The notes beneath the pieces are model-generated. The model saw nothing but the letters and a program-made list of their open reading frames with translations. It made no database searches and was not told the origin of the DNA. From Chloroflexota bacterium (GTDB lineage: Bacteria > Chloroflexota > UBA11872), in the NCBI GenBank assembly GCA_028875175.1, contig JAPPFO010000014.1, positions 1-16,372 of the forward strand: a stretch of 16,372 bases of DNA, read 5' to 3'. Each line of letters starts with the position of its first letter. Positions within the stretch are counted from its first letter, which is position 1. Made by a program: the position numbers and the translations under genes. Shown here one piece after another: positions 6,913 to 14,498 of this stretch.

Positions 6913-7938
6913 ATGGGGGCCTCCGGCCCGACGATTAGTTCCCGGCGCGCCGCTGAAGTCCTGCAACGTGCGGCCGCCAAGCGGGCCATCGTGCTTGGCG
7001 ACATGGTCGCCGACGAGCACGTCATCGGCTCGGCTACCCGCCTGTCTCGCGAAGCCCCTCTGCCTGTCATCGAGGAGCACCAACGCATCCTGGTTCCCGG
7101 CGCGGGCGCCAACGTGGCGACGAATCTTCGCGGCCTGGGGTGTGACGTCGCCGTGGCCGGCGTAGTCGGCGCCGACGCCATGGCCGACCGTCTGAGCGAG
7201 CAGCTCGAACAGCGAGGGATAGCCACCGACGGCCTCATCCGCGACGCGGACCGGACCACCGCCGTCAAGCTGCGCGTCTGGGCCGGTGGCGACCGACAGC
7301 GACCCCAAAGCATGATCGCGCGAGTGGACTCGGTGGACCGCTCTCCGGTCAAGCCGGCAACCGTCGACGCCATGGCTTCATTCCTGGATTCGGCGATTCC
7401 GTCCGCCGATGCCCTGGTCATATCGGACTACGAAGCCGGGGTGGTCAGCTCGTCGATTCTTCGGTCCGCGTTGCCCGCCGCCCGGGATGCCGGCCTGGTG
7501 GTAACCGCGGATGCACACGGCCAGCTAGCCAGATTCAAGGACGCCACCCTCCTCACGCCCAATCAGCCCGAGGCCGAAGCCGAACTCGGCCGCCAAATCA
7601 CGTCCACGTCCGAGGCGCAGGCCGCTGCCGGCGAGCTTCGGCAGGCAATTGGAGTCGAAGCGGTGCTCGTCACCCTGGGGGCGGCGGGAATGGTGCTGGA
7701 TGCGGGAGACCAGGGGCGCGCGCTCTTTCCTGCTGCCGTCGCTGGCCGAGTCGTGGACCCGAGCGGCGCGGGGGACACAGTGGCGGCGGCTATGACTGCC
7801 GCATTCCTGGGCGGCGCGACGCCGCACGAGGCCGCCGCGCTCGCGGCCCTGGCGGCGCGCATCGTCGTGCGACAGCTCGGCGTCGTTGTCGTGTCAGCCG
7901 AACAGATCGTCAGCGAGGCCGGTGACGGCGACGCCTGA
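6913..7938 (+). CDS. PfkB-family sugar kinase, heptose-7-phosphate kinase-like (HldE N-domain / RfaE1)
   Basis: This 341-residue ribokinase-fold enzyme resembles the kinase half of HldE, which phosphorylates D-glycero-beta-D-manno-heptose 7-phosphate at C1. The N-terminal block VLGDMVADEHVIGSATRLS followed by REAPLPVIEE matches the HldE order (GD..LD.Y..G...R.SPEAPVPV). GAGANVATNL is the substrate-side glycine motif. VVDPSGAGDT near residues 280-290 is the PfkB signature with the catalytic Asp. A TTG at 6910 precedes the ATG at 6913 and is also possible. The gene is wedged between the epimerase (3-base gap) and the nucleotidyltransferase gene. Adenosine- and other PfkB-type kinases are alternatives, but the adjacent cytidylyltransferase-fold gene supports the heptose reading. 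Confidence 0.82.
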   Translation: MGASGPTISSRRAAEVLQRAAAKRAIVLGDMVADEHVIGSATRLSREAPLPVIEEHQRILVPGAGANVATNLRGLGCDVAVAGVVGADAMADRLSEQLEQRGIATDGLIRDADRTTAVKLRVWAGGDRQRPQSMIARVDSVDRSPVKPATVDAMASFLDSAIPSADALVISDYEAGVVSSSILRSALPAARDAGLVVTADAHGQLARFKDATLLTPNQPEAEAELGRQITSTSEAQAAAGELRQAIGVEAVLVTLGAAGMVLDAGDQGRALFPAAVAGRVVDPSGAGDTVAAAMTAAFLGGATPHEAAALAALAARIVVRQLGVVVVSAEQIVSEAGDGDA

Positions 7939-7951
7939 GGCCGACCTTGTG

Positions 7952-8422
7952 ATGCCCGGCGATCTGTCCGACTGGGCCTCGCGCCAGCGCGCCGCCGGCC
8001 GGCGGCTGGTGCTGACCAACGGCTGCTTCGACCTGATTCATCCGGGTCACATCGCCCTGCTGCGAGGCGCCGCCGCATTTGGTGATCGGCTGGTGGTCGG
8101 GGTCAACAGCGACGCCGGGGTTCGCAAGCTCAAGGGCCCCGACCGGCCCCTCATGCCGCTGGCCGACCGGCTGGCGGTCCTGCGCGCGGTGCGTTGGGTA
8201 GCTGCCGTCACCTCATTTGACGAAGAGACTGCCGATCAGCTCATTGAGCGGCTGCGACCTTCGTATTATGTCAAGGGCGCGGACTACGATCCGGCGGCGG
8301 GAGGTCGGACGCTTCCTGAGACTGCCACCCTCCAGCGACTCGGAATCCCGGCCGTATTCGTGCCCCTCGCGCCGGGTCATGCCTCCAGCGAACTAATCTC
8401 CAGAACCCACAGCACCACGTGA
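7952..8422 (+). CDS. Heptose-1-phosphate nucleotidyltransferase-like protein (HldE C-domain / RfaE2)
   Basis: This protein of about 156 residues is a single cytidylyltransferase-like domain. LVLTNGCFDLIHPGH carries the HxGH nucleotide-binding motif (His30 to His33). VVGVNSD, RPLMPLADRLAVL, the YYVKGADY segment and the C-terminal PGHASSELISR match the adenylyltransferase half of HldE. The reaction would be heptose 1-phosphate plus NTP to NDP-heptose; the base (ADP or GDP) is not determined by these motifs. I chose the ATG at 7952, after GAGG at 7937-7940. GTG at 7949 or 7922 is also possible, and the frame is open back to 7886 inside the kinase gene. The stop overlaps the GTG start of murJ by four bases, so kinase, transferase and flippase form one operon. 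Confidence 0.85.
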   Translation: MPGDLSDWASRQRAAGRRLVLTNGCFDLIHPGHIALLRGAAAFGDRLVVGVNSDAGVRKLKGPDRPLMPLADRLAVLRAVRWVAAVTSFDEETADQLIERLRPSYYVKGADYDPAAGGRTLPETATLQRLGIPAVFVPLAPGHASSELISRTHSTT

Positions 8423-10017
8423 ACGCGGCCACCACCCGGCGCGTGGCCGTGGCCGCCGCGCTGGTCGCGGCGGGCAACATCCTCAGCGGACTATTGGGCT
8501 TTGTCCGCGAGCCGGTCATCGCTGCGCTATTCGGCGCTTCCGGGGCAACCGACGCGTTCGAGGTTGCGACGCGTATGCCGCAGCTGGTCCATGAGCTGGT
8601 GATCGGCGGCGCGGTGTCCGGTGTGCTGATCCCGCTCTTCAGCGAGCTGGCCGACGACGACCGCCGGCTGGCACGGACCTTCTCGTCCCTCATCACCTCG
8701 GTCGGCGTGGCGTTGATTGGCGTGACGGTGGTTCTCGTGGCGCTGGCCGAGCCGTTGGTGGCCGCCGCCGCTCCGGGACTTTCCGCCGAGACTCGCGACC
8801 TGGCGGTCGTCATGACGCGCATCACGCTTCCGGCGGTGCTGTTTCTGGGACTATCCGCGGTTACGGCCGCGCGGCTCTACGCCCGCGATCGCTTTGCCGC
8901 GCCCTCGTTTGCGCCGGCCACGCTGAACGGCACGCTGATCGTGCTGGCCCTGGCGCTCACGCCGGTCGTTGGTCCCGTCGGTGTCGCCATCGGCTACCTG
9001 GCGGGCGCTGGGGCCCACCTGCTGGTCCAGCTTCCGGCCCTGGTTCGGGACGGCGTGCGAGTTACAGCGCCGGCGTGGCGAGGGAACCCCGATACGGCCC
9101 GCGCCCTGCGTCTCTATCTCCCGATCGCTGCCGGCTTTGTGGTGGCGCAGGCGCTTGTGATCGTGGATACCAATCTCGCCTCGCGTACCGGCGAAGGCAG
9201 CCTGGCGATCATGCGCTTCGCCACCCGTCTGCAGCAGTTCCCGCTGGGGCTGATCGGTTCCGCGATTGCCCTGGCATTCCTGCCCGTGCTCGCGCGCAGC
9301 GCCCCCGAGAAAGCGCGCGACCTGGCCAACGCAGTCGAGTTCAAGTCCGCGCTCGTGGCCGCCGCGCGCAGTGCCTTCGTTCTCATGGTTCCCGTCACCG
9401 TCATCCTTACCGCCTTGAGCGTGCCCGTGATTCGCGTGGTCTACGAGCGCGGCGCCTTCGACGCTGCGGCCACCGACCTCACCGGCCTGGCCCTGCTGAT
9501 CTACGCGGTCCAGCTTCCGATCACCGTGCTCGATCAGATCTTCATTGCGGCCTTCTACGCCACCCGCAACACGCTGACACCGGTGCTGGTCGGTGTCGGC
9601 GGCGGGCTGGCCTACCTGGTGGTGGCGTTGGCCCTGATCGAGCCGTTCGGCGTCTTCGGCCTGGTTGCCGCCAATTCGGTGCAAAACAGCCTGCATGGAG
9701 TGGTCCTGGGTTGGTTGCTCTGGCGTCGCGTCGGAGGCTTCGGCGATCCGGGACTCTGGTCATTCGGCGTCCGAGTGGTTGCGGCCGGCGTATGCGCGGC
9801 GGTAGCCGGTCTCCTCCTGCGCGAGTGGTCGGTAGAAGCGCTGGCCCCGGATGGCGCGGCTGGCTGGCGTGTATTGCTGGTGAGCGGAACCGGGATCCTG
9901 GCGGTATTTGCCGCGATGCTGTTGCTCCTGCGCGTTCCCGAGCTGCCAATGCTGGCGCGCCTGGTTCGCGACCGGATCGCGAGGCGCGGAATAACCGTTT
10001 CGGGAAGCAACGAGTAG
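8419..10017 (+). CDS. murJ: MurJ/MviN-type lipid II flippase
   Basis: This 532-residue integral membrane protein has many hydrophobic helices, consistent with the 14-helix MOP-superfamily fold. The N-terminus carries the MurJ signature: NILSGLLGFVREPVIAALFG, then ATDAFEVATRMPQ and GGAVSGVLIPLFSE. LQQFPLGLIGSAIALAFLPV and VYERGAFDAAATDLTGLAL are family-typical too. MurJ moves lipid-linked peptidoglycan precursor across the cytoplasmic membrane. Relatives also move other lipid-linked glycans, so its operon with heptose genes leaves open whether this copy serves peptidoglycan or another surface glycan. The start is a GTG inside the preceding stop (GTGA overlap). The stop is TAG. Confidence 0.9.
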   Translation: MNAATTRRVAVAAALVAAGNILSGLLGFVREPVIAALFGASGATDAFEVATRMPQLVHELVIGGAVSGVLIPLFSELADDDRRLARTFSSLITSVGVALIGVTVVLVALAEPLVAAAAPGLSAETRDLAVVMTRITLPAVLFLGLSAVTAARLYARDRFAAPSFAPATLNGTLIVLALALTPVVGPVGVAIGYLAGAGAHLLVQLPALVRDGVRVTAPAWRGNPDTARALRLYLPIAAGFVVAQALVIVDTNLASRTGEGSLAIMRFATRLQQFPLGLIGSAIALAFLPVLARSAPEKARDLANAVEFKSALVAAARSAFVLMVPVTVILTALSVPVIRVVYERGAFDAAATDLTGLALLIYAVQLPITVLDQIFIAAFYATRNTLTPVLVGVGGGLAYLVVALALIEPFGVFGLVAANSVQNSLHGVVLGWLLWRRVGGFGDPGLWSFGVRVVAAGVCAAVAGLLLREWSVEALAPDGAAGWRVLLVSGTGILAVFAAMLLLLRVPELPMLARLVRDRIARRGITVSGSNE

Positions 10018-10022
10018 TCGGC

Positions 10023-10028
10023 TACGAT
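10023..10028 (+). promoter_or_regulatory. Weak -10-like hexamer before the ThDP enzyme gene
   Basis: TACGAT lies 33 bases before the ATG at 10062, in the only gap between murJ and the ThDP gene. No good -35 accompanies it. The gap of 44 bases allows either a separate promoter or readthrough from murJ. Confidence 0.15.
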
Positions 10029-10061
10029 CAGCGCTCGCACCCTTCCTGCGGGAGTTCTCGT

Positions 10062-11678
10062 ATGGCCGTCATGACCGGCTCCGACGCCGTCGTCCAGAGT
10101 TTGATCGCCGAGGGCATCGACCTCGTGTTCGGGATTCCCGGGTATCACAGCGAACACCTCTACGGCCGGCTGATGCGGCAGGACAAGGTTCGCCACGTGC
10201 TGGTGCGGCACGAACAGGGCGCCGGCTACATGGCCATCGGAGCGGCCCGCGTCACCGGCAAGCCCGCCACGATTCTGAGTACGGCCGGTCCCGGAGCCCT
10301 CAATGTCGCCACCCCCATGGGCGAGGCCTACGGCGACGGTATCCCGCTGCTGAACATCATGGCCGAGGACATGTCCGCCTACCTCTACCAGGACAGGGGC
10401 ATCGTCCACGAGAGCAAGGACCAGTTCGGGGTGTTCAGCCGCCTGAGCCAGTGGAGCCGGCAGGCCATGTCGCCGGGTGAAATCCCTGGCGCCATCCACG
10501 AGGGCCTGCGTCGCATGCAGGTCAACCGCCCGCGGCCGGTCGTCGTCGAAATCCCGGTTGACGTCTTCCAGGGCGAAGGCGAAGTAGAGCTGCTCCACGA
10601 AGAGACCCATCGGCCGCCACAGGGAGACTCCACCGACCTGGAGCGCATGGCGTCGATCCTCGGCGCGGCCGAGCGCCCGCTCATCTGGGCCGGCGGCGGC
10701 GTGATGATGTCCGGCGCCTGGGACGAGCTGCGCACCCTCGCCGAGTCCCTGGACATCCCCGTCATGCTGACAACCACCAGCAAGGGCGCCATGCCCGAGG
10801 ATCACCCGCTCGTCGTCGGCAACCTGAACCAGCACGGCCCCATCCGCCGCTTCATGCAGCAGGCGGACGTCATGCTGGCCGTGGGCGCTCGCTTCTCGTA
10901 CCTCTCCAGCGGTCGCTGGACAGTGCCCGTACCCAAGCGCCTGCTGCACATCGACATCGACCCCACCCAGCCCGGCAAGAACTTTCCTGCTGAAATCGGC
11001 GTGCACGCGGACGCCAGGGCCGGCTTGGCGGCACTGGTGGAAGCGACGGCCGATGCGCCAGAGGTGGACCGCGACGAGTGGGTCGACGCCGGGCGGGCGG
11101 CGCGCGACGAAGTTCGCGCCGAATTGGCGCAACGGGCGCCCCTCGAGTGGGGTCTCATGAAAGCGATTCGAAGCGCCCTCCCTCGCAACACCATCGTGGC
11201 CAGTGACCCGCACCTGCTGGGCTACTGGAGCCGCGAACACCTGCCCTTCTACGAGCCGCGGACCTGGCTCTACGGCCTGGCGTTTGGGACGTTGGGCTAC
11301 TCCTATCCCGTGGCGCTAGGCGCCAAGATCGTGGCTCCGGACAAACCCGTCATCTCGTTGACCGGCGACGGCGGCTTCCTCTTCACGGCCCAGGAGATGG
11401 CCACCGCTGTACAGCAGGGCCTGAACGTCCCCGTTGTGATCATCAACGACGACGCCTACGGCGCGATCAAGGAGGACTTCCTGCGCGACTACGACAACGA
11501 CTACGAGGTCAACCTCAGGAACCCGGACTTCGTGAAGTTCGCCGAGTCCTTCGGCGCCGTCGGCATGCGAGCCACCCCCGAAACGCTGGAGGCCACGCTG
11601 CGGGATGCGCTGGAACTCGATCGCCCCTCGCTCATTGACGTGCCGGTGAAGTGCCGGCGGCCACTGCAGGTGCAATAG
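10062..11678 (+). CDS. Thiamine-diphosphate-dependent enzyme, acetolactate synthase large-subunit-like
   Basis: This 538-residue protein has the three-domain ThDP enzyme layout. In the N-terminal domain GIDLVFGIPGYHSEHLY is followed by VRHEQGAGYMAIGAAR, with the catalytic Glu51 that activates the cofactor. The central domain includes LIWAGGGVM and VMLAVGARFSYL. In the C-terminal domain LTGDGGFLFTAQEMATA starts the ThDP/Mg motif, which closes at INDDAYGAI, about 25 residues after the GDG. Candidate reactions are acetolactate synthase, 2-oxoacid decarboxylase or a related carboligase; I cannot choose among them. The ATG at 10062 follows GGGAG by 7 bases. The open frame runs back to 9075, but that part is an overlap with murJ in another frame. 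No small regulatory subunit gene follows, which weakens a branched-chain amino acid role. Confidence 0.88.
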   Translation: MAVMTGSDAVVQSLIAEGIDLVFGIPGYHSEHLYGRLMRQDKVRHVLVRHEQGAGYMAIGAARVTGKPATILSTAGPGALNVATPMGEAYGDGIPLLNIMAEDMSAYLYQDRGIVHESKDQFGVFSRLSQWSRQAMSPGEIPGAIHEGLRRMQVNRPRPVVVEIPVDVFQGEGEVELLHEETHRPPQGDSTDLERMASILGAAERPLIWAGGGVMMSGAWDELRTLAESLDIPVMLTTTSKGAMPEDHPLVVGNLNQHGPIRRFMQQADVMLAVGARFSYLSSGRWTVPVPKRLLHIDIDPTQPGKNFPAEIGVHADARAGLAALVEATADAPEVDRDEWVDAGRAARDEVRAELAQRAPLEWGLMKAIRSALPRNTIVASDPHLLGYWSREHLPFYEPRTWLYGLAFGTLGYSYPVALGAKIVAPDKPVISLTGDGGFLFTAQEMATAVQQGLNVPVVIINDDAYGAIKEDFLRDYDNDYEVNLRNPDFVKFAESFGAVGMRATPETLEATLRDALELDRPSLIDVPVKCRRPLQVQ

Positions 11679-11727
11679 CCGTTCCGGCGCCGGCCAGTTC
11701 CGGCCACGGCCCGGATTCGGCCAGCGG

Positions 11728-11770
11728 GCTCTCTGCGTTATGCTCGTCCCTGATTAGGGCATCAGAGAGC
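11728..11770. promoter_or_regulatory. Nested stem-loop in the 5' leader of the small lipoprotein gene
   Basis: GCTCTCTG (11728-11735) pairs with CAGAGAGC (11763-11770). Inside it ATGC (11740-11743) pairs with GCAT (11759-11762), and CCT with AGG closes a GATT loop. The 3' arm holds the only purine-rich stretch (GAGAG) near the ATG at 11778, so folding could hide the ribosome site. No T-run follows, which argues against a terminator for the ThDP gene. A -10-like TATGCT at 11739-11744 lies within the same element. Confidence 0.4.
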
Positions 11771-11777
11771 CGGGATC

Positions 11778-12014
11778 ATGCTCAACCATGCTCCTCGAGT
11801 CCTAGGCCGACGCGCGGTTATCGGCGCGCTCATTGTTGGCCCGGCCCTGCTCGGGCTGAGCGCCTGCGCCGACAGCGATTCCTTCGAGTTCAAGCCCTCG
11901 GGTCGCTGCGGGCGCGGTTGCGTAGGCGCCACGGACTACGAGAAGGACGACGAAGCGCGCCGCTCGGGCCTCGACCAAGCCAAGGCGGCCAAGGAAGCCA
12001 GCCAGGGCAGCTAG
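11778..12014 (+). CDS. Small predicted lipoprotein of unknown function
   Basis: This 78-residue protein has a signal sequence with a twin arginine (GRRAVIGALIV, residues 10-20), a hydrophobic core and a lipobox LSAC with the lipidated Cys at 30. The mature part is only about 48 residues. It contains GRCGRGCVG, a Cys-x3-Cys pair that could bind metal or form a disulfide, then a charged stretch DYEKDDEARRSGLDQAKAAK. I do not recognise a family. The signal and lipobox support a real gene despite the size. The gene stands alone between the ThDP enzyme and the dehydrogenase, with its own structured leader. Confidence 0.6.
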   Translation: MLNHAPRVLGRRAVIGALIVGPALLGLSACADSDSFEFKPSGRCGRGCVGATDYEKDDEARRSGLDQAKAAKEASQGS

Positions 12015-12030
12015 AACCGAGACGTCGGTT
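12015..12030. other. Six-base-pair hairpin directly after the lipoprotein stop
   Basis: AACCGA, a GACG loop and TCGGTT form a perfect short stem starting one base after the TAG. It is positioned like a terminator, but the stem is short and is followed by GATGCTTCG, not by a T-run. It may slow exonucleases or do nothing. Confidence 0.25.
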
Positions 12031-12104
12031 GATGCTTCGTCCTCGGCCGGCAGTCGGACCGTGCATCCGCTGATGTTGACGTTGTAGCCGAAAGGACGGT
12101 CCGT

Positions 12105-12833
12105 ATGAGTCTTGCTGGTCGTATAGCACTGGTCACCGGCGCCAGTCGCGGAATCGGGCGCGAAGTCGCGCTTGGCTACGCGCGGGCTGGTGCGCACGTC
12201 GTCCTGGCCGCGCGCGACGAGGCACGGCTAACCGCCGTCGCGGCCGAGATCGACGACCTGTCCGGATCGACCGACGTCGTGCGGATGGACGTTGCCGACG
12301 TGGCCGCGGTGCGGCGGACGATTGACGATGTGGTCGGACAACATGGACGGCTCGATGTCCTGTGCAACAACGCCGGCGTCAGCAATGCCCGCGGGCATGT
12401 TGCCGACGTCGCACCGGAAGCCTTCGCCGGTGTGCAGGCGGTAAACCTCGTGGGCCTCTTCGCCTGCTGCCACGCCGCGTTGCCGCACATGATCGCGGCT
12501 GATTATGGGCGCATCGTTAACGTCTCGTCAGGCGCCGCCATCATGTGCAATCCCGGCGAGTCGGCCTACGCCGCGTCCAAGGCCGCGGTCAATGCACTGA
12601 CGATTGCGATGGCCAAAGAGGTCGAAGCGTCGAACGTCCTGGTCAACGCCATGAGCCCCGGCTCCGTCAAGACCGACATGAACCCGACCTCGGATGTGCC
12701 ACCGTCCGAGGCTGTCCCAACGGCCGTGTGGCTGGCCTCGCTGCCGGACGGCGGTCCGACAGGGCGCTTCTACCGGTTCATGCTGGAACTGCCGATGCTG
12801 CCGGAAATCGACCTGGACTGGAAAAGCCGCTGA
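12105..12833 (+). CDS. Short-chain dehydrogenase/reductase (SDR family)
   Basis: This 242-residue NAD(P)-dependent oxidoreductase is of classical SDR length. TGASRGIG (residues 11-18) is the cofactor loop and NNAG (88-91) the structural motif. The catalytic set is Asn114, Ser141/142, Tyr155 and Lys159 (in SAYAASK). MSPGSVKTDM after the active site is family-typical. The Arg at about 37 in AARDEARL hints at NADP preference, but this is weak. The substrate is unknown; 3-oxoacyl-ACP reductase-like and sugar or alcohol dehydrogenases share these motifs. AAAGGA precedes the ATG by 8 bases. The gene converges on the GH32-like gene with only 19 bases between their stops and no clear terminator there. 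Confidence 0.9.
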   Translation: MSLAGRIALVTGASRGIGREVALGYARAGAHVVLAARDEARLTAVAAEIDDLSGSTDVVRMDVADVAAVRRTIDDVVGQHGRLDVLCNNAGVSNARGHVADVAPEAFAGVQAVNLVGLFACCHAALPHMIAADYGRIVNVSSGAAIMCNPGESAYAASKAAVNALTIAMAKEVEASNVLVNAMSPGSVKTDMNPTSDVPPSEAVPTAVWLASLPDGGPTGRFYRFMLELPMLPEIDLDWKSR

Positions 12834-12852
12834 CCCGGCACCGTCTCCCGGC

Positions 12853-14418
12853 CTAGTCCCAGAGCGCCTCCAGCGTCCAGGTTTTCAACGACCGAACCGT
12901 GCTGGGCGCGCCCTGCGAACGCAGCGACACACCCACGCTGTCTTCGCGGTCTGGATAGACCCGCACCGCCAGCGCCTGCCGCCCGTTCGCGAAGACCTCC
13001 ACGGCGCTTCGATCAACGAAGACTCGTAGCCGCAGGGGTTCGTCTGGAGCGATCAGAACCTGCGCGTTCTCCGGCGCGCGCGACAACGCGTCAGGTGCTA
13101 GCGACGAATACGACGTGTCGATTGAGAGCTGGCTCAGGTGGGTCCAGAGCGGTCCCACGATTCCCTGCGTGAAGTGGTTCGTGCGATAGCCGCGGTTGCG
13201 GTAGAACGCGATGCGCGTGAACTCTTCGCGGTCCGTCGAGCGCAAGACGTTCAACTCCACCATCGGCGCGGACGAGGGCTCGACTTCCAGCTCAAGCTCC
13301 AGCGCGTCGCCGGCCGTTCCGTCCAGCACAACCTCCTGGTTGGCCGGCAACTCCAGCGAACCCAGGTCCTGCTCGTCCTGCCGCAAGGAGGTGAGCGTCT
13401 CGACTGGTTCCACATACACAACGTCGCCATCGACCGTCAGGCGTCGAGGCAGCGTCATGATCTGGTTCCAGCGCGGCGTGGGCTTGCCCGGGTTCATGTT
13501 GAAGATCACGATTAGCCCGCCCTTGCCATCCGGCGTTGCCGACGGCGCGTGCAGACCGCTTGGCCCCGACGGCCCGAAGTTGTACTTCGCGCCGTGGGTC
13601 ACCACAAACTTGTCGCGCTCGGTGTCGTAGTCGCCCAGCAGGTATTGACCGCCCCGCGTGTGGCTATAAAAGAGCAACATGTGGCGGTCGCCGATGGGCC
13701 AGAAGTAGGGACAGGCGCCGTCGTCGCCGACCCTTGAGTAGTGGTCGTCTTCGACGAACGGATGCAGGTATTCCCAGTTAGCCAGGTCCTCTGATCTGAA
13801 GAGGTAATTGGCCCGGATTGGCTTGCCGCCGGGGCCCTCGGGCTTGGTTCCCGCGGACAGCGAGTAGTAAACGCCGTCCTTCTTCCAGATGCACGGATCG
13901 AAGACTCGGTACGGCGCCGGCGGACCGTCGCGATCCGGCATGGGAATCACAGGCCGGTTGCCGACCTTCTCCCAGTTGAGCAGCAGCGGATCGCTGGACG
14001 TCGCGACCATGTTGCCGGCGCCTACGCCGTGGTAGATGGCAATCACCTGGTCGTCCTCAACCAGCGTCGAACCCGAAAAGCACTTGTCCTCGGGGCTGGG
14101 ATAGATGGCGTACGGCAGGTCGCGCCAGTGCACCAGATCGTCGGAAACCGCGTGGCCCCAGTGCTGGCGGTCGTCCTCCGGCGGATACGCCTGGTAGAAG
14201 AGGTGCCAGCGCCCCTGCCAGAAGCAGAGTCCGTTGGGGTCGTTCAGCGTCGATTCGGGGTTGACGTAGTGATACGCCGGCCGGTGGCGCAGGCCCGCAT
14301 ACGACTCGCGCGACGCCAGCAGGCGCTGCATGAGCGGGTTCGTGGCAAGCGCGGCTTCCTGCTCGGCCAACGTCGTTGGGTAGGTGTATGCGGGAACGCG
14401 CGACTTTGGAGCGATCAC
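12853..14418 (-). CDS. GH32-like glycoside hydrolase with altered acid/base motif
   Basis: This 521-residue protein has a five-bladed propeller half and a C-terminal beta-sandwich. The nucleophile motif LNDPNG (Asp60) is intact, followed by WHLFYQAYPPED and FSGSTLV, as in invertases, levanases and fructosidases. The usual RDP triad reads FDP (Asp174). The usual ECP, whose Glu is the general acid/base, reads ACP (residues 235-237, in DDGACPYFW). The C-terminal LRVFVDRSAVEVFANGR is standard for GH32. No signal peptide is visible, so action on an imported beta-fructoside or similar sugar is likely. The start is GTG, with GGAGG 4 bases upstream. The gene follows the amidohydrolase by 121 bases on the same strand. 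Normal activity is uncertain because of the missing Glu. Confidence 0.85.
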   Translation of the reverse strand: MIAPKSRVPAYTYPTTLAEQEAALATNPLMQRLLASRESYAGLRHRPAYHYVNPESTLNDPNGLCFWQGRWHLFYQAYPPEDDRQHWGHAVSDDLVHWRDLPYAIYPSPEDKCFSGSTLVEDDQVIAIYHGVGAGNMVATSSDPLLLNWEKVGNRPVIPMPDRDGPPAPYRVFDPCIWKKDGVYYSLSAGTKPEGPGGKPIRANYLFRSEDLANWEYLHPFVEDDHYSRVGDDGACPYFWPIGDRHMLLFYSHTRGGQYLLGDYDTERDKFVVTHGAKYNFGPSGPSGLHAPSATPDGKGGLIVIFNMNPGKPTPRWNQIMTLPRRLTVDGDVVYVEPVETLTSLRQDEQDLGSLELPANQEVVLDGTAGDALELELEVEPSSAPMVELNVLRSTDREEFTRIAFYRNRGYRTNHFTQGIVGPLWTHLSQLSIDTSYSSLAPDALSRAPENAQVLIAPDEPLRLRVFVDRSAVEVFANGRQALAVRVYPDREDSVGVSLRSQGAPSTVRSLKTWTLEALWD

Positions 14419-14469
14419 GTTGCCTCCAGTCTCGGTGCGACCCGAGCTGACGCCTGCGGATTTGTCAAG

Positions 14470-14498
14470 AATCTAGACGGCGGTGCACACGGCGACAA
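14470..14498 (-). promoter_or_regulatory. Candidate promoter with a GTGCAC dyad upstream of the GH32-like gene
   Basis: On the minus strand TTGTCG (14498-14493) and TAGATT (14475-14470) stand 17 bases apart, each with four of six matches to the sigma-70 boxes. Two GTGCAC palindromes (14501-14506 and 14483-14488) flank the -35 box, an arrangement a repressor could use. Transcription would start near 14463, about 45 bases before the GTG. A perfect TTGACA also occurs at 14468-14463 without a matching -10. Confidence 0.3.

Noticed and set aside
9075..10061. An open frame joined in phase to the front of the ThDP enzyme gene
   Set aside because: Its translation is Arg/Pro-rich and low in hydrophobic pattern, and it lies inside murJ in another phase. 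The enzyme's own start at 10062 has a ribosome site and matches the family N-terminus.
9612..11240. A 542-codon open frame on the minus strand across murJ and the ThDP gene
   Set aside because: Its product is His/Asp/Gly-rich without any recognisable domain. It mirrors the codon structure of two well-supported genes in GC-rich DNA.
12834..12852. A bidirectional terminator between the converging dehydrogenase and GH32-like genes
   Set aside because: The 19 bases contain no stem longer than four pairs and no T-run.
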